NCBI RefSeq assembly: GCF_020085105.1
Contig: NC_058056.1
Coordinates: forward strand, 12,770,929 to 12,834,928
Origin: Siniperca chuatsi
Taxonomy: Eukaryota > Chordata > Actinopteri > Centrarchiformes > Sinipercidae
Length of the DNA: 64,000 nt
Direction of reading: 5' to 3'
Position 1 is the stretch's first letter. Each line of letters starts with the position of its first letter. Both the position numbers and the translations under genes were made by a program. Positions 37,706 through 52,700 of the stretch are shown one piece after another. A model generated the notes under the pieces. It did no database searches, was not told the DNA's origin, and saw only the letters and a list, made by a program, of their open reading frames with translations.

Positions 37706-40700
37706 GTAAGATTCATTTAACTGCTTTCATTACATATACTCATTAGCATATGAATGTGTGTTGTTTAAAGCAGTTTGATATTACCTAGCAGATGTTTTTA
37801 AATTTTGCTTCTCTGCCACTTCCTCCACCTCAGAGCACTGGAACTACTTTGGGATAGACGAGGCGCTGGGTCCAGTGGCAGTGAGTTTGCGCAGGGAGAA
37901 GCTGGAGGAGGACAAGGAGCACGGCCAGCAGTATAACTACCGCCTCATCTTCAGAACCAGCGAGGTCAGCCATAGTGTCCTATTCTTCCTACACCCCAAC
38001 CTCAACCTCAGCACCACATCCCATCAATCCTTCCTCCTCTGGAGTGAATCTGCCCACAGCATTTAATGATGCAGTCCGTTATTATTTTTGCACTCACAAA
38101 TTTGGGAAAGTTAAGGAAATTATTTTGGTTGACATCATTCATTTTGTTGGCATTTTTGTGTTAATAGACAGTTAAGACATGCTTGCTTGGATCTTATATC
38201 CTGTTTATCTGTATAGAAGGTGTGTGTAGTTCAATTACAACTATGCCTGCTACATACTAGGAAGACCAGCTCGAGGTAAAACCAGTCTCAGTCCTTGTTT
38301 CTTATTATGCAACCAGCCCTCGGGCTAATCAGCTGTCACCCAGTATCAGCAATGTGTGAAGAAACTTCAGGAAGTGCACTCATCTTCCAGCCTCCAAGGC
38401 CTGTCAGTGCCCAACAACCTCAAACCACTGTGTGGAGAGCTTAACTTCTGTGTTTAGGTAAAAATAGACTTATTTAGTATAATAGACTTAGAGTAAAATA
38501 GACTTAGTCATATTTAGTTGCAATGTTGGCTCCCAGTCTTCCGTGTTTGGTTTGGGGTTTTGGATTATGGGATTTATTATATGGATGTACATTCTCAGAC
38601 AAAGAGTAAAGGCACCTGCCTGAGGCTGTTTGTTGTGGACTGAAGTAGGACAGGTGCATGTGATTAAACCCCCGCACTTTAGACTGTAGTACAACAGGAC
38701 CCCGCCCCCTATCCTACCTTCCAAACATGGGGAACACAGATCCATTGTAAACACAGGCCCTGCACAGCCTCAAGCTTGTAGGAGAGAACGTCTCGGTCCG
38801 TTCCAGCTGCTTATGATAGCCGAGTGATTGAGTTCACTCCCAGAGCCCAGCACAATGCAGACTTTGTGCACACAGAATGCTTGGACAAGCCCTCCCACCT
38901 CCTCTTCCTCAGTTCCACTTTTTATTTACCCAGGGCCTTGATTCATAATTGTCTTGTTGTTTTAGCTTCTTTAACAGTACAATAAGAGGATGGTGCTACT
39001 TTAAAAACCTCAACGAGGTTTTTCCTGTGTTTGGTCTGGCATGTTTTACTATCAGTATGTTCCATCTCCAAGAGAAAGTTCAAAGCACACCATGGATTCC
39101 TGAGATGCATTCTTTCTCTTCTCACACTCCTTTCTATAATCTCTGTCCATTCAGCTGACAACTCTTCGAGGTTCCATCCTGGAGGATGCAGTACCTTCCA
39201 CCTCTAAGCACGGCACCACCCGTGGGCTGCCCATCAAAGAAGTACTTGAGTACCTTCTCCCTGAGCTGGATCTGCCCTGCCTCAGACTGGCCCTCAACAC
39301 ACCCAAAGTCACTGAGCAGCTGATGAAACTGGATGAACAAGGGGTAGGAGGATAAAGCATGATAAAGTGGTATTTTACAGAATTTTTGCGGCTCTGTACA
39401 ATTGCTTGCCTGAATTTGTACAGAAAGGGAATTTGTATTTTGTGAGTTCCTGTGTAGTACTCTGTCCTGACATGAACTGTTAAAGAAATATATATCTGTT
39501 TCTGTGCTGTTCACCAGCTGAGTTTTCAGGTGAAGGTGGGGGTGATGTACTGCCGAGCCGGCCAGAGCACTGAGGAGGAGATGTACAACAATGAGACGGC
39601 TGGTCCCGCCCTGGAAGAGTTCCTTCAGCTGTTGGGGGAGAAGGTTCGCCTCAAGGGCTTCACCAAGTACAGAGCCCAGCTGGACACCAAAAGTAACAAC
39701 TCCCAAATACACTTACTCACACATACTCACACAAAGAATTAGTGCTTTTATTCATTAGTGGCCCAGATTGTGATGCACCTTTAAAGCAACCAATTATTGT
39801 AGTTGACTTGATGTTTGATCACATATAAAACTGTAGATGTAATGTGTCTTTTGCTGCCTATCTCATGGCCTCAACTTTTTATTACTAGCTGTGCTGATGT
39901 AAGCTAGTTTCACTTTAATTTTAGCAATCAAAGAAAGGGCTTGACTCTTAAATTCAGGTCCAGGTAAGCTCCTTCATATTGCACTATACTTCATAGTGCT
40001 TGTATTTTGCTCCTTTATCTTGCTTTTGTTCAAATATTTCCTTTCACTAGACCTAATTTTCTCTCACCAGCTTTGTCCTTGTGACACTTTCACTTTACTT
40101 ATCCTTTCTTTTCATCTCTCTTCTCTAAGTATCATTTTCTCTCTGGCGTGTCCACTACAGTAATCCCTCAGTGGTACTAATGAGCACATAGATGCACTGT
40201 GATTGCATCTGGCTTGACTAAAACATACAAAGATTTGGTGATTGAATGAAAAAGTATATAATTTCTGGTTTATGGCCTTGCTGTCTACAAAGAAAAACTG
40301 AATTAAAGTCTGATTAGTTAAACATTTAGACACTGGAAACTGTAAAGTCACACAAAAATGCAAAGGGCTCCACTTACAGGATGACACTTGAGTAAAACAG
40401 CTGATTGAGCATTGCTTTTGGCAGTCATCTTATCCAGGCTGACATTGATCCACAGTTCACTATTGTCTAGTTGTTATGGCTATAGTGAAACTGCATCCTG
40501 TCTTGCACAGAAAACACTGAGCACACAGAATACACATGTAAGAGAGATGGATGGCAGTAATTGTACAATGGTTCTCAACACTGTATTGCTGTTTTTCCTG
40601 CAGCGGATTCCACGGGCACTCACTCCCTATACACGACTTACAAGGACTATGAGATCATGTTCCATGTGTCAACTCTCCTGCCTTACACACCCAACAACAA

Positions 40701-43700
40701 ACAACAGGTAAAGATGGAGAGCCCAGCCTTTGTGGTATACTACATTTAGTTGTGTATCAGGAAATAGAAAACTCCTTTGTTTGGAAACAGATGTACGGAA
40801 GAAAACCTTAAAGGAAGGTTAGATGAATTGCATCTATTCATCATTTAAATGAATGCATGATATAACTTGTATCAGGTATCAGATTTGATTTCCATCCAAC
40901 TTTCATTCTGAAGAAACTTGTTATGTTTCGAGTGCCATGTGTTGTGTAATGACTTTATCATTACATGGAATGTACCATATGTTTGGTGTGACTTTGCTGT
41001 CAGATTCAAGTCCCAAACTTCTCTAATTAAGACTTTGTTGTTTTCCAATGACTAGTTGCTGAGGAAGCGCCACATAGGGAACGACATAGTGACCATCGTG
41101 TTCCAGGAGCCCGGTGCTCACCCCTTCACCCCCAAGGCTGTTCGCTCTCACTTTCAACATGTCTTCATCATCGTACGGGTACACAATCCCTGCTCTGACA
41201 ACACATGCTACAGGTGGGTCTTTGTAATTGACCAGCAGAGATAACACAGCACAAAAATAGCTAAACTTGAAGTAATGAACAACCTATGGAGCTTAGACCT
41301 GTACGGTAAATGTGTGAGGATCACAATAGAAACAAGTGTCCAAGTCTTTTTTTTTATCTTCTACACATGTACACATGCTATGTGGTTAGTGTTTGTCAAA
41401 GAAAGGAAGGAAGGAAGAAAGAAAAAACAGTGTTGGTGTATGTGGCATGTGTGCTGAAGAAAACCTCTTCCTGGATAAGTACAGGTTTTGAAAAATCTGA
41501 CAACCTATCAAAAGCCTTGGAAAGGTTTCCAGTTTACTCTTTCAGAGAATTATGAGTATGAAACTGCGATTGACACTGAGGTTAAGGTTAGCCCACCAGC
41601 TATGAATATATATAACCGTCTCTGGAGACTAAGGAGACTCATTACAATTTTAAGTAGGCCAGACTGACCAAACCCTGTAGCAATGTTGACTAAAAATCTG
41701 GTTTTATCTTCCCATCTCAGTGCAGAACTGGACCCTTTTTTATGGGACCCTTAAAAGCTCCACACCACTTTCAGTGCTACCAGCGGTGTTGTTTTTATGC
41801 AGGTAGCTACAGTAGCATTAAGACAAAAGCATTGACTGGAAGGCATGGGTCAAACATAAAAGCCTGTTGCGTGACCGTCCCGTCTTTCTGGATTGTGTAT
41901 GTTCATGTCTTCTGTATGTCTGCATAAGTATACATTTGTTTGATTATAGTCAAATAGAATAGGTTAGCCCTGCAGTGGCTGTCGAACTGATGAGAGTTCT
42001 CCTCATCTTCTCCCCTGCTGACTGATTCTTGGCCTCGTGATGATCAGACTGCAACTCTGTGGCGGTCACACTTATGCATCGCTACCCCACCGCACACACA
42101 CACACACTTTCTGTGCTCTGCATACACAGATATTATACACACATAGTTGCTCCCTATCCTGTTTCTCCTTTTTGCCTCTTTCTCATGCTCACTTGCACAG
42201 TTACACACATATGCACACACTTTTTCCCATGCACACTAATTCACTCAAAGGCTCTTTCTTCACACATACTCATATAATACAAGCCTCCTCCTTTCTCCTC
42301 TTCCTCTCCCTGCCTGCCACTTTGCCTTTGGGTAGCGTGAGCTGGAATGGTCTGAAGGAGTTAGTGCCATGCACATGAAGTGCTCTCTTCACCCGGGCAT
42401 GCATGTGAGCGGGGAGGATTGTTGAGAGCAGAGTCCCCTCAGAGCTCACAGAGTCCGTGTCAGGAACGGACGGGTCAGGCCAGCCTTCTGTCTCTCAGCT
42501 AACACCAGCCTCAAAATTGGGCTAATTTATTTGGGGCCCTTCTTTTCATCTCTCTGGCAAGTTCCTTTTTTTCTGACCAGGTACGCCATCCCATCGACTA
42601 GTTGACACCTTCATTCAGCTTGCTTTTTGGCTTAAAGGCACATGTTTTCGTTTTTACTCTGGGAAAAAGAAAGGAGAAAGGGTGAATTGCTTGTTTGCCT
42701 TATGGATGAAATGGAGAGGCGCAGGACACAGAATCCTTGAGGACAATCTAGCTACCCCACCCAGAGACACTCACACACTCCCAGCCTTTGGCTTCTACTC
42801 ACATTCTCTGGATCGAGGCACCGTATGTTAAGACTTCACTCCTGACTGTCTTTCCATCGATGCTTTTCCCTGATGGTTTGGAAAAAATTTTTGGGTCCAG
42901 ACAAGAGAAGGATTAAGGAATAGCATAACTGAAGTGTCTGATTGTAGCTGCAGAACAGAATCGAGTTACCATCGACCGAGGATGCATTGATTATAACAAA
43001 GATTCAGGATATTGTTATAATTAATGGTCACTTTTTGGTGAAACTAGGAGGTAAGTTATAGGTGTTTGTGTAGATGTTTGTAGGTTGTGGTGTGTTTGTT
43101 TTGTTAAAACCATGCAGAGTAGTTGATGCAGTGATTTGACTTTGTCACTAGCTGGGTACCAAGCTCTGTGGATTTCAGCTGATTGCTAGTCACACATTTG
43201 CTAACATAAACACACACACACAGATTCCTACACGCACACATACTAGCTTGATTTCCCACAAAGAGATTATTGTTTGTTTTGATTTTTTGTCATCATTTCA
43301 TATGACTGTGTCTTTATATGTTGCGTAAGGCCCTGTCAGTAATGGGGTGTCTTTACTTCTCTAATCTCTATTAATAAAGAGTATGTAATGATTTGTTGAG
43401 TCATCCAGTTATTAATAGCCTGTTGTTGCCTGCTGCTGAGATGTGGATAATGCTCAGGTCATATTGAGCCAGACCGGAGCATTAGAGGAGTAAGTGGCCC
43501 GGGGCCAGCGGGGTGCTAATCTGCTGCTTTCAACCGCTGCCTCAAAGTCACACGGGGCCAGCAAGGGAGATTGCATAACTAGACCTTTGTTTAGGAAACG
43601 TAGTTCATTTGTGCTTGCTAGCTCTAGCCGCAATACTGCTTCTCCATACCATGATGTAGCAGAGAGTGGCAGGGTATCAGCATTGGGAGCTGGCTTGTCA

Positions 43701-46700
43701 ACTGTTATTGGATGTATAGTATTTATATGCTGGGGTGTAGTCAGGCATGGTTTGCAACATTTCTGCTACAGGCAATGGCTGTGTTATCTGTTTAATGGGC
43801 TGGATGGAGACTTGTCAGGACTGTCACATCAGCTTATGCAAGACCAAGTCTTGGATTTCTCGTTCTCATGGGCTTTTAATGTATTTGCTACTCGCTGGAT
43901 GTATATATGCACTTATAGCCTCCATATAACCTTCACACTTTATAGTAGAAATGACACCGCCAGAGTGGGTACATACATGCTACCAACTGATTTGACAATC
44001 CAAACACGTCTTCCCAAATGGTAAATTAACCCCAATATGTTTGAAAGCACATTTTGCTGAATTTGTTCTACATTGAGCCTGTTTTCCTATGACAGGTATG
44101 AGACAGCATGACCTGCACCTGCACACTAATTTATAGTAATGCAACTCAGCCATTGTGTGCAAATCGAATAGGAGCAGTAGAGGGTAACAAGAGGAGAGCC
44201 TTGCCTGTAGGAATTCGAACGCCCTCCTTTATACTCACAAGTGAAACAGGTCAAAGCCAACAGTACCTTAGGGAAAACTATGTAAAGATGTCTCCACTAG
44301 ACTTTTTTTTACAAGCCCATGTGCTGTTTGTCCTTGCAACTTTTAACTTTTTAACTTTTTTTCCCCCGCTTATAGGACATGGAAATAAGTTATGTTAGCT
44401 TTTAGTGTTTTTTATCCTGTGTCATGCTTCAGTTTTATGCACAACATCTTGTTGTGTTCATGCTATTTATATTTTATGTTATTTTATTTTCATGTATTTG
44501 TCTTCATATATCCACATCCAACACTCTATACAGTTTTTGTATAGATTGGTTTTGTATAGAATCAAACCAAACCATACTTTTAAAGTGCATTGCTGCAAAG
44601 GTCTATAAAAAGTGGTTTACAGGTATGGATTGTAATGTTTGTTTATTTACATACTATAGCAGTGACCTCAAACCCTTCCCCTCTTTTTTTCTCTCTGCAG
44701 CGTGGCTGTCACCCGTTCCCAGGACGTTCCCTTGTTTGGCCCACCAATCCCCAAGGGCGTGACCTTCCCCAAGTCCACTGTCTTCAGGGACTTCCTGTTG
44801 GGCAAAGTCATCAACGCTGAGAACGCAGCCCACAAGTCAGATAAGTTTGGTGCAATGGCAACACGCACACGGCAGGAGTATCTGCGAGACTTGGCAGAGC
44901 GTCATGTGACCAATACTCCAGTAGAACCCACTGGGAAGTTCCCCTTCATCTCTCTGGCACACAAGCGAAGGGAGAAGGTGCGTCCATACAGTGGGGCGGA
45001 GCTTCGGAGCCTGGGGGCCGTGACCTGGCAGGTTCATGCTGAAGATCAGGTAGCCGGTGCCGAACGCGAATGCCTGTTGGCAATTTCAAATGACTTCATC
45101 ATCCTGTTGGATCAGGAGGCCAAAGCGGTCGTGTTTAACTGCGCCACACGTGATGTGATTGGTTGGTCAACGGGGAGCCCCGCCTCCATGAAGATCTACT
45201 ATGAGCGTGGTGAGAGTGTATCACTGCGCTCCATCAATAACAACACAGAAGACTTTGGAGAGGTTGTCAAAAGACTGGAGGTCAGTGGGGCACCACTACT
45301 GTCTCTGACAGTACATCTCATTAGCACACACCATCTGCGTTTGCTATCAGAGGCTACACTGAGCCAAACACTCTGACAAACAGCTTGTAATGAACACCAC
45401 AGTCCTTGTACCTCTGACTATCTAAATGCATGCTACTGTTATCATTATATTTACATTGTAGCTAGTTATCTCGAAATCCAATCCAATCCAGATAATAATG
45501 ATTAAAACAGTAGAATAAACATACATTTCATCAATCAAGCAACCAGAACAGGTATGTAAGCAAAAAGAGATTAGGGAAGTTTTTCAGTGGTATCAGTGAC
45601 TTCCAGTCTCATGATGTGTGAGTTCATAATAATTCCCTTAATTCCACTCCCTTGACAACAGTAGTACGAAAAAATAAGAACTAAGTATTGTTGATGTTAA
45701 TATAGCAACATAAGGGCGTAGCCTCAAATCATACAGTGACCAAAAAACCTCAGCTGTTGTGTTGACTCTATGATTATGAATCATGCTAAGCATAATACAT
45801 AGTAATTTGGTGATATGATATCATTACTGAGGTTTTCAATGTGGTGTAGGTAAGGTAGTGCTTTTCGGTGGTGCATTTGGATCATTTTTTTGACACTGCA
45901 GTTCTACTTGGTGGTAAACAAAGTAAAGATTTACTGTTGCCTGCTACCAGTGCTGGCGTGTGCCCTTCTATGTAAAGCAGGAATGTGTTATTTTTCTTTT
46001 TTTCATGGCCTTTGTTGTGGGCATCATGACATGCATCAGAACTGTAGCTAACTGGAATGGTGCTCAGTGATTTGCTCCCGGGCTGTACTAACTACTATTT
46101 ACTTCTCATTTAACTTCCCACAGGTAGATGAAGAGCTAGACAGGGTGTCTAATAGTAGTCACTTATAATGGGACTGTACTGAATAATTTAAATTAAAGTG
46201 TTTAGTATTTATAGTATGTGATTGAAATATGTGCCACAGCTTGGGTGGGATTAGAGCTAGTGTCAGATGCATCTTAAAAGATGTGGTTGCGTGAAAGACG
46301 GCATATTAGTTTACCTGCAAAAGACTTTTAAGAAATAGTTTAAAAGTTTTATACATTATGCATTTCTTCTACTCTTTCTCTGATTCACCCTTCTGTGCCT
46401 CCACTCCCTCACTTTATCTGTTCTGTAGCTGTTGACCAAGGGCAGTCAGACCACAGAGATGACCCTGCGCCGTAACGCCCTGGGCCAGCTGGGCTTTCAT
46501 GTCAACTTTGAGGGCATTGTTGCTGAGGTGGAGCCCTATGGTTATGCTTGGCAGGCTGGGCTCAGGCAGGGCAGCCGATTGGTGGAGATTTGCAAGGTGT
46601 CGGTGGCTTCACTGTCTCACGAGCAGATGATCGACCTGCTCAGAACCTCTGTTACTGTCAAGGTGGTCATCATTCCCCCACATGAGGACTCCACACCACG

Positions 46701-49700
46701 CAGGTAGAGTGGATATAGATGATGTAGAGATGCAAGAGAAACTTCACATAATGCAGCTGTCTGTGGCTTTTTGAGGCTGTCTCTAAACTATTCTGACTGT
46801 GACCACTTCATGTGCCAACAGAGGCTGCTCAGAAATCTACCACATGCCGCTAGTGGATTACAAGAACCACAAGGAGGGCATGCCCTACGAGTTAAAGTTC
46901 CCCTTCCGCCCCACCAACAACAACACCAAGTGGCCACGCACCTCATCCAGCCCTCAAACACGCGCTGCTGGCACAGGGGGAACGCTGATCAAGGCTCCAC
47001 CTTCAGACTTCAGTGACCGCAACTCTGCTGCTATTCCACGAAGTGTGTCCAGCGACGGGCGACCCCTCAACCCCAAAAGGTCACAAAATAAATATAATGC
47101 TGTTATGAAACTTGCAGACACACTAAACACAAAGCTCTCTGGCTGCAGTATACACTTCGTCTTTAATGACATACTTTGCAACGCCACAGATATTCGCCAG
47201 GGAACGACAACTACGCTCTTGCCTGCTCCATTGTGATGGGTCGCACAATGCACAACACAAACTCCCCTTCCAGCCTCTCCTACACAGACACCATGAGCTC
47301 CAACCACTGGAGGCAGAAGTCTATGCCTGATGGGTAAGTTCTTCTGCCCCTCACTATGGGTTACATATGCTAAATTGGCCTGCTGCACTATCTGGCAACA
47401 TAGGTGACCTTCCTCGTCTCCCCTCTAGGTTTAATAACAACAACTGCCAGTCCCCTGTAACATCTGTGCGACATGTGGCAGGTGAGGGGGTCAATGGGAT
47501 CAAAGCGGGCTCTGGCACTGGTGTTGGATGGTACCGAACTGGGGAGGGGGAAGCGGCCAGCAAACTGGGGGACAAAACCAGTGCAGGTAAGAGGAACTCT
47601 GAACTCTGGTCTCAGTATTAGCGATAGCATTGAATAAAACATGACTTTTACTGTGCTATCACTTGTCTGCAGACTTCACTACTCATATGTCTTTGCTTCC
47701 CACAGACACTGTGGTTTCCAAGGCAGTGATTCCTCGACTCCAGCCGTCAGAGCCGAGCAGCCACATGTCTCCCAACAAAAGCACTAAGGTGAACCGGAAT
47801 AAAAAATCACTATACTGAATGTAATTTCCTCGCTCCTATTTGATGGAAGGCTACAAGTTTATAAAGGAGTCCCTGTGGTAACCAAAGAGCTGCAACATGT
47901 GTATACCAACATGCACTAATGACCGTCATTAAAATCTTTCTAATATCCGCTTAAATAATGACAGTGGATTGAGCTTACAATATCATTATGGGTTCTCCAA
48001 GTCATTCAAGTTAAACATGTAGCCTACTATAAAAACTTAGTGTTTTGAAAATGCTAATTTGATTTCTCATCTCTGAATAGACGGAAGCTCCGTATTCATC
48101 CAGCCAGTCGAGCAGCAACACACTCTCGAGCAACGCCTCCAGCTCCGCCCACAGCGATGAGAAGTGGTATGAAGTGGGCTCACGTTCAGGAGTCCGGAGT
48201 GATCTTGAGCTCAACGGCTATCTTCAGGGCACATCCACTGACAGCGGCATTGACGCCACTTCCTTCACTCTCACACAAAGCAGCACAGCTTCCTCCACTG
48301 GTGCCGTCAGGGCCAAAGACAAAATCCCATGGCAGGATGACACAGCAGGCAACCAGAGGGCCACAGACACTCCACCTCCGACACCAGACTCTCTTGTCAC
48401 CATCGGAGGCAGTGAGATCCCAGCGAAGAGTCCATCAGCCTTTCCCCTGGTTCCTGATAGTGGCTCCTACAACCTGAGTGATGCCGCCTCCCACACCAGG
48501 TGTGCTGCTGTTGTGTTAGAGTCAGCTGTAGGCAGCTGAGGAATTTGTGCCCTTGCATCAATGTTTCATTAAACAGACAGTGATTCATTGTAGTCCAGAT
48601 ATATCCTGTACCATCCCAGATGTAGAAGTCCAAAGCTCTGCAAAGGGAGAGGGGAAGACTGAAATGACTGTGTGTGTGTGTGGTTTTGCATTTGTATGTA
48701 TCTCCGTCTCCCGTTATCCATGATAGAAAGGAAGTGCTTGAAATTGCTAGAAATGCAGACTGTGAGCTCAGCACTGTTCCCCCTCTTCTAAATCCCACTT
48801 CCTTTGAATCAACTAAAGCTTTCCTCACTCTCTTCTTCACTCAGCTAGAAATAACTCCACCAGACCTGTACATTGGCAGCTTTGTTTTATAGTATGTGCA
48901 CGCACATGTGCGCTTGCACACAGACACAAAACTTGATGTTTGAAAACTCAAGCTTTCATGTCAAACTACGGAGAAATGTTATTCGAAGGTGCTGGAAATT
49001 AAGTGCAAGGACACTGTGTCCTATTTTTTAACTATAAATTCATCAGTTGATCCCATCTGCAGAGATGGTAAGAGATGTAGTGATCGAACAGGTTAACTAA
49101 TGTTTTTTAAGAGAATCTGTTTATGTTCTGTTTATACATGCAAACAGTCTTAATGCAACTAAAATGTTTTTAAATGTTTGAACTAGAAGAAAAGTGGCCA
49201 TCTGAGGTAATTCATTTTCATTGAAATTAAAGATATTGATGCTTCATCAATCATACTATTAGAACCAAGGCCAAATTAAACAACAAAAACCCTACAAATG
49301 AATAGTACTGTACTACCACTTTATCTGCTCTTGGTACTTGTATATTTTATAATTACATGAACATCAAAGTCTGTGACGTCTTCCTTTCCCCATACATATG
49401 TCTCACCTCACTCCCCCTTTCTCTAGCACACTCAGTTCTGGCCACTCAGGGAGTCCGATGGGCCAGGGCTGCAGCCCCATGTCGCCACAAGACGAGGCAG
49501 TCGCTACAGCCACCTCACCCACGTCCCCGAACTGCCAGTCCCCAGGGACCAAGAGTTTCTACCCTCGTCAAGGAGCGACCTCAAAGTACCTGATTGGCTG
49601 GAGGAAACCTGGGGGAACCGTCAACTCTGTGGACTTTGGCAGCACTCGCAAGTAAGATAGGAATAGTTTTTACTAAACATCTGTGAATGTTTAAAACTGT

Positions 49701-52700
49701 GTTTCCTGCAGTGCTGCATGTTGTGAAAATTATCATTCAGTGTAGAAATGCATCCTGCTGTAGGTGGTGTTGATGTTTGAGAGACTGCGGAAAGGAGTGA
49801 ATATTTTGTCATATTTTGTCCCACTGACTGCTCACCTAATATTAATGCCTTTTTAATTTGGCCAATACTACCACTATGTGGTGTAGCTGGGCTGTTGCTC
49901 TTATGGTTCCCAGAGAAGGGTGACTAAACATACTGTAATTGCCCTTTGTCATTCATTCAAGGCAGCATATGTATCATTGTTTGGCCCAAAGGGTGATTGC
50001 ATCATTTGTGGTCGATGACAACTGCTGTTTTCACACTGTACAGCTGCTCAACAAACCAACTTTTCCTGGTGAAGCAATTAAGTGGTGAAGTGTCTTGCCA
50101 ATGGCATGTCAACATCACATTTTGAGATTTGAGATTCCCATCCAATCTCAGAATTTGAATTGCTGACCTTTAATCCCAGGCATGCTTTGTTACATTCTTC
50201 CACTCTATTACCTTTTCGTTTAATCTTTCTTATTTTCCAGACGGCACCAGAGTGATGGTCTGCTGGGTGGTCAGCCACAGCTCAGGGCCAATCTCCGGGG
50301 TTGCCAGTCGCCCCAGCGGCACACTGCCAAGTCCAGCCTGGAAGAAGACTTGAAGAAACTCATCACACTTGACAGCCCTCCACCCACTACAAGTGAAGAG
50401 AAGGTACTGAGAAAGGCTGTGGCCTAATTGATGATACTAATACTTGTAACATGGTAATGTAGTATAGTGATTCCCAACCAGGGGTATCTTTATCCCAGTG
50501 GGTAATTCTGCAGTTTCCAACTCAACTAAACTGAACTAAAAAAAAAAAAAAGATTACAAAATGGTGTGATGCTGATCTCTATTATATTTACAATAAGCTG
50601 CCCATCAACTTGAGTCAGTTGTAACACATTAACGCTAGTTAGCAAGTAAGCAGAGAAGTTGAAATGGCTGTCTAAAAGTAATGGATAAATAGTTGAAATA
50701 GTTAGCTAAAAGTAATTGATAAACAATTGAAATTGTTAGCTAAAAGTAATGGATTAGCAGTTAAAATAGCTAAAAGTAATTGATAAAACAATTGAAATAG
50801 TTAGCTAAAAGTAATAGTTAGCTAAAAGTAATGGATAAACAGTTGAAACAGTTAGCTTAAAGTAATATATAAATGGCTGAAACATCCAGCTTCTGCCACT
50901 CCAAGTGGTTGTAGCACAAAAAACTTGAGCAAAGCAAACTATACATTGACAGTTCAATTGTATGAAAAAAAAATACTTTAAGATTATCCATTTTTATATA
51001 GTTAATAGTGTTAAATAACATCCAGTTTATAATCCATTAATAAGAACTTATTTGGAACATGACGGGTACGGTCGATAAAGCTCAACTAGGGCTGTGTGGG
51101 TATGTCTGACAAAAAAGGTTGGGAACCACTGACATAATAACATCCTTTTTTACTTTGTGTTTATTTTAAAGTGATTCTTTCAGTTAAATACCATTTGCAG
51201 TATTTCTTACTTTGTCTTACCTGAGTCCTGTCAATTGTCTGTTTCCATCCCTATCCGAAGCCACTGTTTCCGGGTCCGCCGCCCACTCGTCGCTCCCTCC
51301 AGAGAACCCTGTCAGATGAGAGTATTTACAGCGGGCAGAGGGAGCCATCCTCCAGTGGACAGCGTGACACGCCTACTGACCTTCTGTTCAGCTGCTCCAC
51401 CGTGCCACGCTCACCCACCACTCGCCATGGACCACACCGGCGAGCGTCACACAAATCCCTGGGTGAATCTTAGCAGTATTTATCATAGAAGAGGTGGAGG
51501 TGTGATACATATTGTGCTGTGGACCTTTTTTTGGAATAATGAAGTAGGATAATGTGATTTTCAATACATGGTAAGTCTTCAGATAATGAGGTTTGCAATC
51601 TTAATCTCAAAAAACAAAACATAGACACTTCCAACGGCTTGACATATTACCTACAATCTCAAATTAAATTTAGCATTGCTGTTGGATGCAAAATGTCTCT
51701 ATTTTTTTGTCATGTGAGAACAGATACAAATGCTGTACTGTGTGATTTACTTTGCTGTTTCTCCTTCCCAGGAGACCTGTCAGCCCCAGAGAGCTCAGAG
51801 CTAGAACAGGAGAGGAAGAGGCAGCAGCTGCAGGACGCTGTCCTCATGCCCCTGCCTGACACTGGGGCAGATGGCCCGCTGGACTGGGCCCACCTGGTAG
51901 ATGCTGCCAAGGCCTTTGAGGGTAGGCACACACTGTGTTTTCATTTCCTCCTCGAAATCTTTGGAAGTGAAGATTAAGAAAAGAAAAATCCATCTGCCAT
52001 CTTCATTCTCACCAGAAGAGGGCACTGTTAGTCTGTATTTGTTCTCTCTCTAGATCTACAGTAATAATAATCTTCGAACTGTTTTTTTATTCAGAGCAGA
52101 GGCTGGTCTTCCTAGCAGCCCAAGAGGAGAGCTCCATGGCTGAGAGCGTAGCAGCCACCAGCCCCCAGCAGGCTGAGCCTCAGGCAGCCCCGCTGAGACA
52201 GCCCTCGCCTGGGTAAGAGGCCTCAGGTCATGGCCTGGGACCAGTGTTTGCTTTAATTCACTGGTGTCCAGCGCTGTGCCATGGAAGACACTGCAGATTT
52301 CACTCCAATCAAACACTACTGCAGCTGATATCACTAATTAGTCCTCCACTCTGGTTGACCGCACGCTAAACAGTAAAATCAGTAACTATAGTGTTTGGCT
52401 GAAATGAAACTGTTTGTAAACCTACATTTCACAGGACTTGGAAAAGGGAACTTTTGACTGTGGTGCAGCTTTAACCACTGCTTTACTCTGAAGCTTCGGT
52501 GTTTGTTCCAGCTAATGTCCTGGTTGTCCTTTTTTACAGAGAAACTCCAGTCTGCCTGATGGGGAAGGTCAGCCAGCTGGAGTCAATGGTGAAGGTGCTA
52601 CAGGAGGACTTGAAGAAGGTGAGTTACCGTTCGATAAGAGCGAGAGGTCCTCCTTATACTGAGGTATACAGCATGTAAAGCAATTACAGCCATTGGAGAA

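Noticed and set aside
39134-39712. 192-codon minus-strand frame opposite sipa1l1 exons
   Set aside because: It is the antisense shadow of two coding exons and the intron between them.
43494-44024. 176-codon frame in sipa1l1 intron 7
   Set aside because: It starts from a non-ATG codon, has no family resemblance, and lies in an intron with no fitting splice sites.
50650-50885. Regularly spaced repeats as a CRISPR-like array
   Set aside because: The units are directly tandem without unique spacers, in a fish genome, inside a transposon.
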